Below, piece after piece: positions 14,009-15,391 of a stretch of DNA of 15,391 bases. Location of the stretch: positions 1-15,391 of the forward strand of contig DASUUR010000014.1 of assembly GCA_036373975.1 (NCBI GenBank). Direction: 5' to 3'. The notes beneath the pieces are model-generated. The model saw only the letters and a list, made by a program, of their open reading frames with translations. It was not told the DNA's origin and ran no database searches. Numbering within the stretch: the first letter of the stretch is position 1; each line of letters starts with the position of its first letter. The DNA is from DASUUR01 sp036373975 (GTDB taxonomy: Bacteria; Patescibacteriota; Saccharimonadia; Saccharimonadales; Saccharimonadaceae). A program made the position numbers and the translations under genes.

Positions 14009-14084
14009 ACTAAATAGTAGCTAAATAACGAACGGTCGAGTGTACCCTGTTCTTGTTGCGAGAAGAAAGACAGAGTAAGGTAGT

Positions 14085-14110
14085 GTGGTGCGGTAACGCA
14101 TCGCAGGAGA
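14085..14110 (+). promoter_or_regulatory. GUAA-tetraloop hairpin abutting a Shine-Dalgarno site
   Basis: Bases 14085-14092 pair with 14097-14104 (8 bp, two G-U pairs) around the GNRA-type loop GTAA. AGGAGA (14105-14110) follows directly. No ATG, GTG or TTG lies at a normal distance; an in-frame ATT at 14117 sits 6 nt downstream. The ATG at 14153 is 42 nt away. Confidence 0.5.
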
Positions 14111-14152
14111 TTCATTATTCGTACTCAATTTGCAAAAGGTATTGTTTCGCGT

Positions 14153-15259
14153 ATGTCGACACAACCTACCAACTTAGCGGCCACAGCCCCTAAGCGCAAG
14201 CGCACGAAACATTCCCAGAAAATTACTACTATTGTGACCTATGTCGCAGTATTTGCGCTTATTGCAAGCTTTATTTCGTTGGGGTATCGCTCGCCTGTTA
14301 GCCAACAGCTTGCTGCTCAGCGAGCTGCTGGAGTTTCTATCGAAGTCGATAAACCCTCGGTTGACCAGCTAGTGGCAACAAATATGGCCGCAGCTATGGC
14401 TGAGACGGCCAACCTTTCGGTTGCTACCAATGTTGCCAACCTATCTATTTCGCTAAGTGCCAAGGGCGAGCTTGCTCAAACTGATGATGATTTAATTTCT
14501 AAGCCACAAATTATCCAGCCAAGCAGCACCAACCGTGGCATTACAAATTACCGTGCTGCTGCCGGGGATACTGTTGCTAAGATTGCTCAGAAATTTGATA
14601 TTTCCCCCGATACAATTCGATGGGCTAACAATCTTACTTCGGATGCCATCACTCCAGGGCGCAGCCTACGGATCCCAGCCACAGACGGTGTGCTCTATAC
14701 CGTAAAGTCTGGGGATACGCTTGATGCGCTTGCGCAGCGCTACAAGACAAGCAAAGAGCGCATAATCTTGTTTAATGATTTGGAGCTAACGGGTATTAAG
14801 CCGGGCAAGCAGATCATGATCCCTGCGGGTGTGCTCCCTGAATCCGAGCGCCCTGGCTATACGCCGCCATTACAGTTCGGCGGTTCAGGCTTTGGGTTTA
14901 GCGGCGGCTTCGCTTCTACCGCTTCCGTTGGTAACCGTTATGATGTTGGTTATTGTACGTGGTGGGCCTATGAGCGTCGTGCTGAACTCGGCCGACCAGT
15001 CGGCAGTTTCTGGGGGAATGCCACATCATGGGCAAGCTTTGCGGCGAGCTCAGGCTACAAGGTGAATAATAGCCCAGCAGTAGGGGCGGTGCTTCAGTCC
15101 TCTGGTGGATGGGGCGGCTATGGTCACGTTGCAGTGGTCGAGCGGGTAAACGCCGACGGCAGTGTTCAGGTATCTGAAATGAACTACGAAGGATGGGGCG
15201 TGCGGAGCAGCCGTACGATTTCGGCTGGCCAGGCTCGGGCTTACAACTACATCCACTAA
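14153..15259 (+). CDS. Membrane-anchored LysM-LysM-CHAP peptidoglycan hydrolase
   Basis: A 368-residue envelope enzyme. Order: a basic N-terminal tail (KRKRTKHSQK); one membrane segment or uncleaved signal (about 25-44); an Ala/Ser-rich spacer; LysM 1 (131-175, NYRAAAGDTVAKIAQKFDIS); LysM 2 (181-225, YTVKSGDTLDALAQRYKTS); a Gly/Phe/Ser-rich linker (226-262); and a CHAP domain (263-368). CHAP domains cleave peptidoglycan amide or peptide bonds; the expected nucleophile is Cys268 in YCTWWA and the general base His325 in GHVAVVE, with a polar residue of EMNYEGWG completing the site. LysM domains bind GlcNAc-containing glycan. It could serve cell separation or act on a host wall; the sequence does not decide. 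Expression is driven by a strong promoter through a long structured leader. The true start may be ATT at 14117, which has a good ribosome site and adds 12 residues. Confidence 0.92.
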   Translation: MSTQPTNLAATAPKRKRTKHSQKITTIVTYVAVFALIASFISLGYRSPVSQQLAAQRAAGVSIEVDKPSVDQLVATNMAAAMAETANLSVATNVANLSISLSAKGELAQTDDDLISKPQIIQPSSTNRGITNYRAAAGDTVAKIAQKFDISPDTIRWANNLTSDAITPGRSLRIPATDGVLYTVKSGDTLDALAQRYKTSKERIILFNDLELTGIKPGKQIMIPAGVLPESERPGYTPPLQFGGSGFGFSGGFASTASVGNRYDVGYCTWWAYERRAELGRPVGSFWGNATSWASFAASSGYKVNNSPAVGAVLQSSGGWGGYGHVAVVERVNADGSVQVSEMNYEGWGVRSSRTISAGQARAYNYIH

Positions 15260-15276
15260 TTTGGCTGACTTATTAT

Positions 15277-15311
15277 GAAACGGCGCCTCTGTTCGCAATA
15301 GGCGCCGTTTC
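15277..15311 (+). terminator. Terminator-like hairpin after the LysM-CHAP gene
   Basis: A perfect 12-bp GC-rich stem (15277-15288 with 15300-15311) encloses an 11-nt loop and starts 17 nt past the stop codon. Only a short TTTC lies at the 3' side of the stem, so the U-tract is poor. It separates the hydrolase from obgE; the obgE extended -10 box begins at the very next base. Confidence 0.7.
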
Positions 15312-15320
15312 TGGTATGCT
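15312..15320 (+). promoter_or_regulatory. Extended -10 promoter of obgE
   Basis: TGGTATGCT begins directly after the terminator stem and ends 9 nt before the ATG at 15330. A weak -35-like TTCGCA (15292-15297) lies 17 nt upstream, within the terminator loop. The predicted leader is about 3 nt, with no Shine-Dalgarno site. Confidence 0.5.
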
Positions 15321-15329
15321 AGAGCATAT

Positions 15330-15391
15330 ATGTTTGTAGATACGGCTCGGGTGATTGTAGTAGCGGGTAAAGGCGGCAATGGCGGCCTTAG
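15330..15391 (+). CDS. obgE: Obg-family GTPase ObgE, 5' end only
   Basis: Only the first 20 codons lie in the window; the gene is cut by the edge. The visible start MFVDTARVIVVAGKGGNGGL matches the opening strand and glycine-rich turn of the Obg fold (family pattern FVDxxxIxVxxGxGGxGxVSFRRE); the last two bases, AG, are compatible with the expected Ser. Obg is a large-ribosomal-subunit assembly GTPase. Without the G domain in view, the call rests on this N-terminal pattern alone. An extended -10 box 9 nt upstream and the lack of a ribosome site predict a leaderless start. Confidence 0.85.
   Translation, partial: MFVDTARVIVVAGKGGNGGL

Larger units (their letters stand above)
13923..14110 (+). 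promoter_or_regulatory. Long structured 5' leader, candidate cis-regulatory RNA
   Basis: About 230 nt separate the predicted transcription start from the ATG at 14153, in a window where most leaders are near zero. Visible helices: 13931-13935 with 13941-13945, enclosed by 13919-13925 with 13946-13952 (two G-U pairs); CGAC 13985-13988 with GTCG 13993-13996; GGGTAC 14000-14005 with GTACCC 14042-14047; and a GNRA-capped hairpin 14085-14104. GTACCC has a second possible partner in 13961-13971, so two folds compete. No known riboswitch consensus is recognised; the ydaO (cyclic di-AMP) core motifs are not there. The downstream gene is a peptidoglycan hydrolase, a gene class often under riboswitch control. 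Confidence 0.5.

Noticed and set aside
13923..14152. Leader as a ydaO (cyclic di-AMP) riboswitch, or as GEMM, SRP RNA or RNase P RNA
   Set aside because: The conserved core motifs of these RNAs (for ydaO the GGGGGAACC, GAAT and GTCAGCTAAC-type blocks; for SRP the GGAAGCAG-type loop) are not present. Only a structural, unnamed leader can be supported.
1..15391. tRNA or rRNA genes, CRISPR arrays, IS elements, toxin-antitoxin pairs, defence islands
   Set aside because: I saw no cloverleaf with a T-loop GTTCRA box, no spaced direct repeats, no transposase or integrase motif, and no known defence domain. The window is mainly core genome with small insertions.

Overview
The window looks like a chromosomal segment of a Patescibacteria (CPR) bacterium, most likely Candidatus Saccharibacteria (TM7). 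The reasons are: very compact, overlapping genes; a shortened alanyl-tRNA synthetase; a bitopic membrane protein with a phage baseplate-J-like domain next to an FtsA-like ATPase; and several conserved small genes of unknown function. UGA is used as a normal stop, so the recoded-UGA CPR lineages are unlikely. The taxonomic call is inference from recognised protein types; no 16S or other marker RNA is present.

Layout. Positions 1-480 hold a perfect hairpin and one minus-strand, GC-rich, cysteine-containing small gene with its own promoter. Positions 481-3489 hold a YfiH/PgeF-type protein, metG and tatD. Positions 3547-7027 hold two unknown small genes, then a tightly overlapping set of cysteine desulfurase, DUF218 membrane protein and mnmA; the desulfurase and MnmA fit a tRNA 2-thiouridine pathway. 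A 56-residue helical protein (7087-7257) precedes alaS (7293-9185). After alaS comes a convergent minus-strand 53-residue membrane peptide (9256-9417).

Positions 9518-13871 are one overlapping operon: FtsA-like ATPase, baseplate-J-like membrane protein, ruvX and mltG. A consensus sigma-70-type promoter at 13888-13916 then starts a roughly 230-nt structured leader in front of a secreted LysM-LysM-CHAP peptidoglycan hydrolase (14153-15259). A terminator hairpin follows, and the start of obgE (15330 onward) is cut by the window edge.

Two patterns stand out. First, the first genes of transcription units (PgeF-like, alaS, FtsA-like, obgE, probably the cysteine desulfurase) have an extended -10 box of the form TGnTAtnnT only 6-12 nt before the ATG and no Shine-Dalgarno site. 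They are predicted to be leaderless. Operon-internal and small genes instead carry good Shine-Dalgarno sites. Second, the segment 9518-15259 is rich in envelope functions: a membrane-targeted actin-like ATPase beside a bitopic surface protein, a glycan-strand terminator (MltG) and a secreted hydrolase under a candidate RNA switch. I saw no tRNA, rRNA, CRISPR, IS element, toxin-antitoxin pair or prophage.
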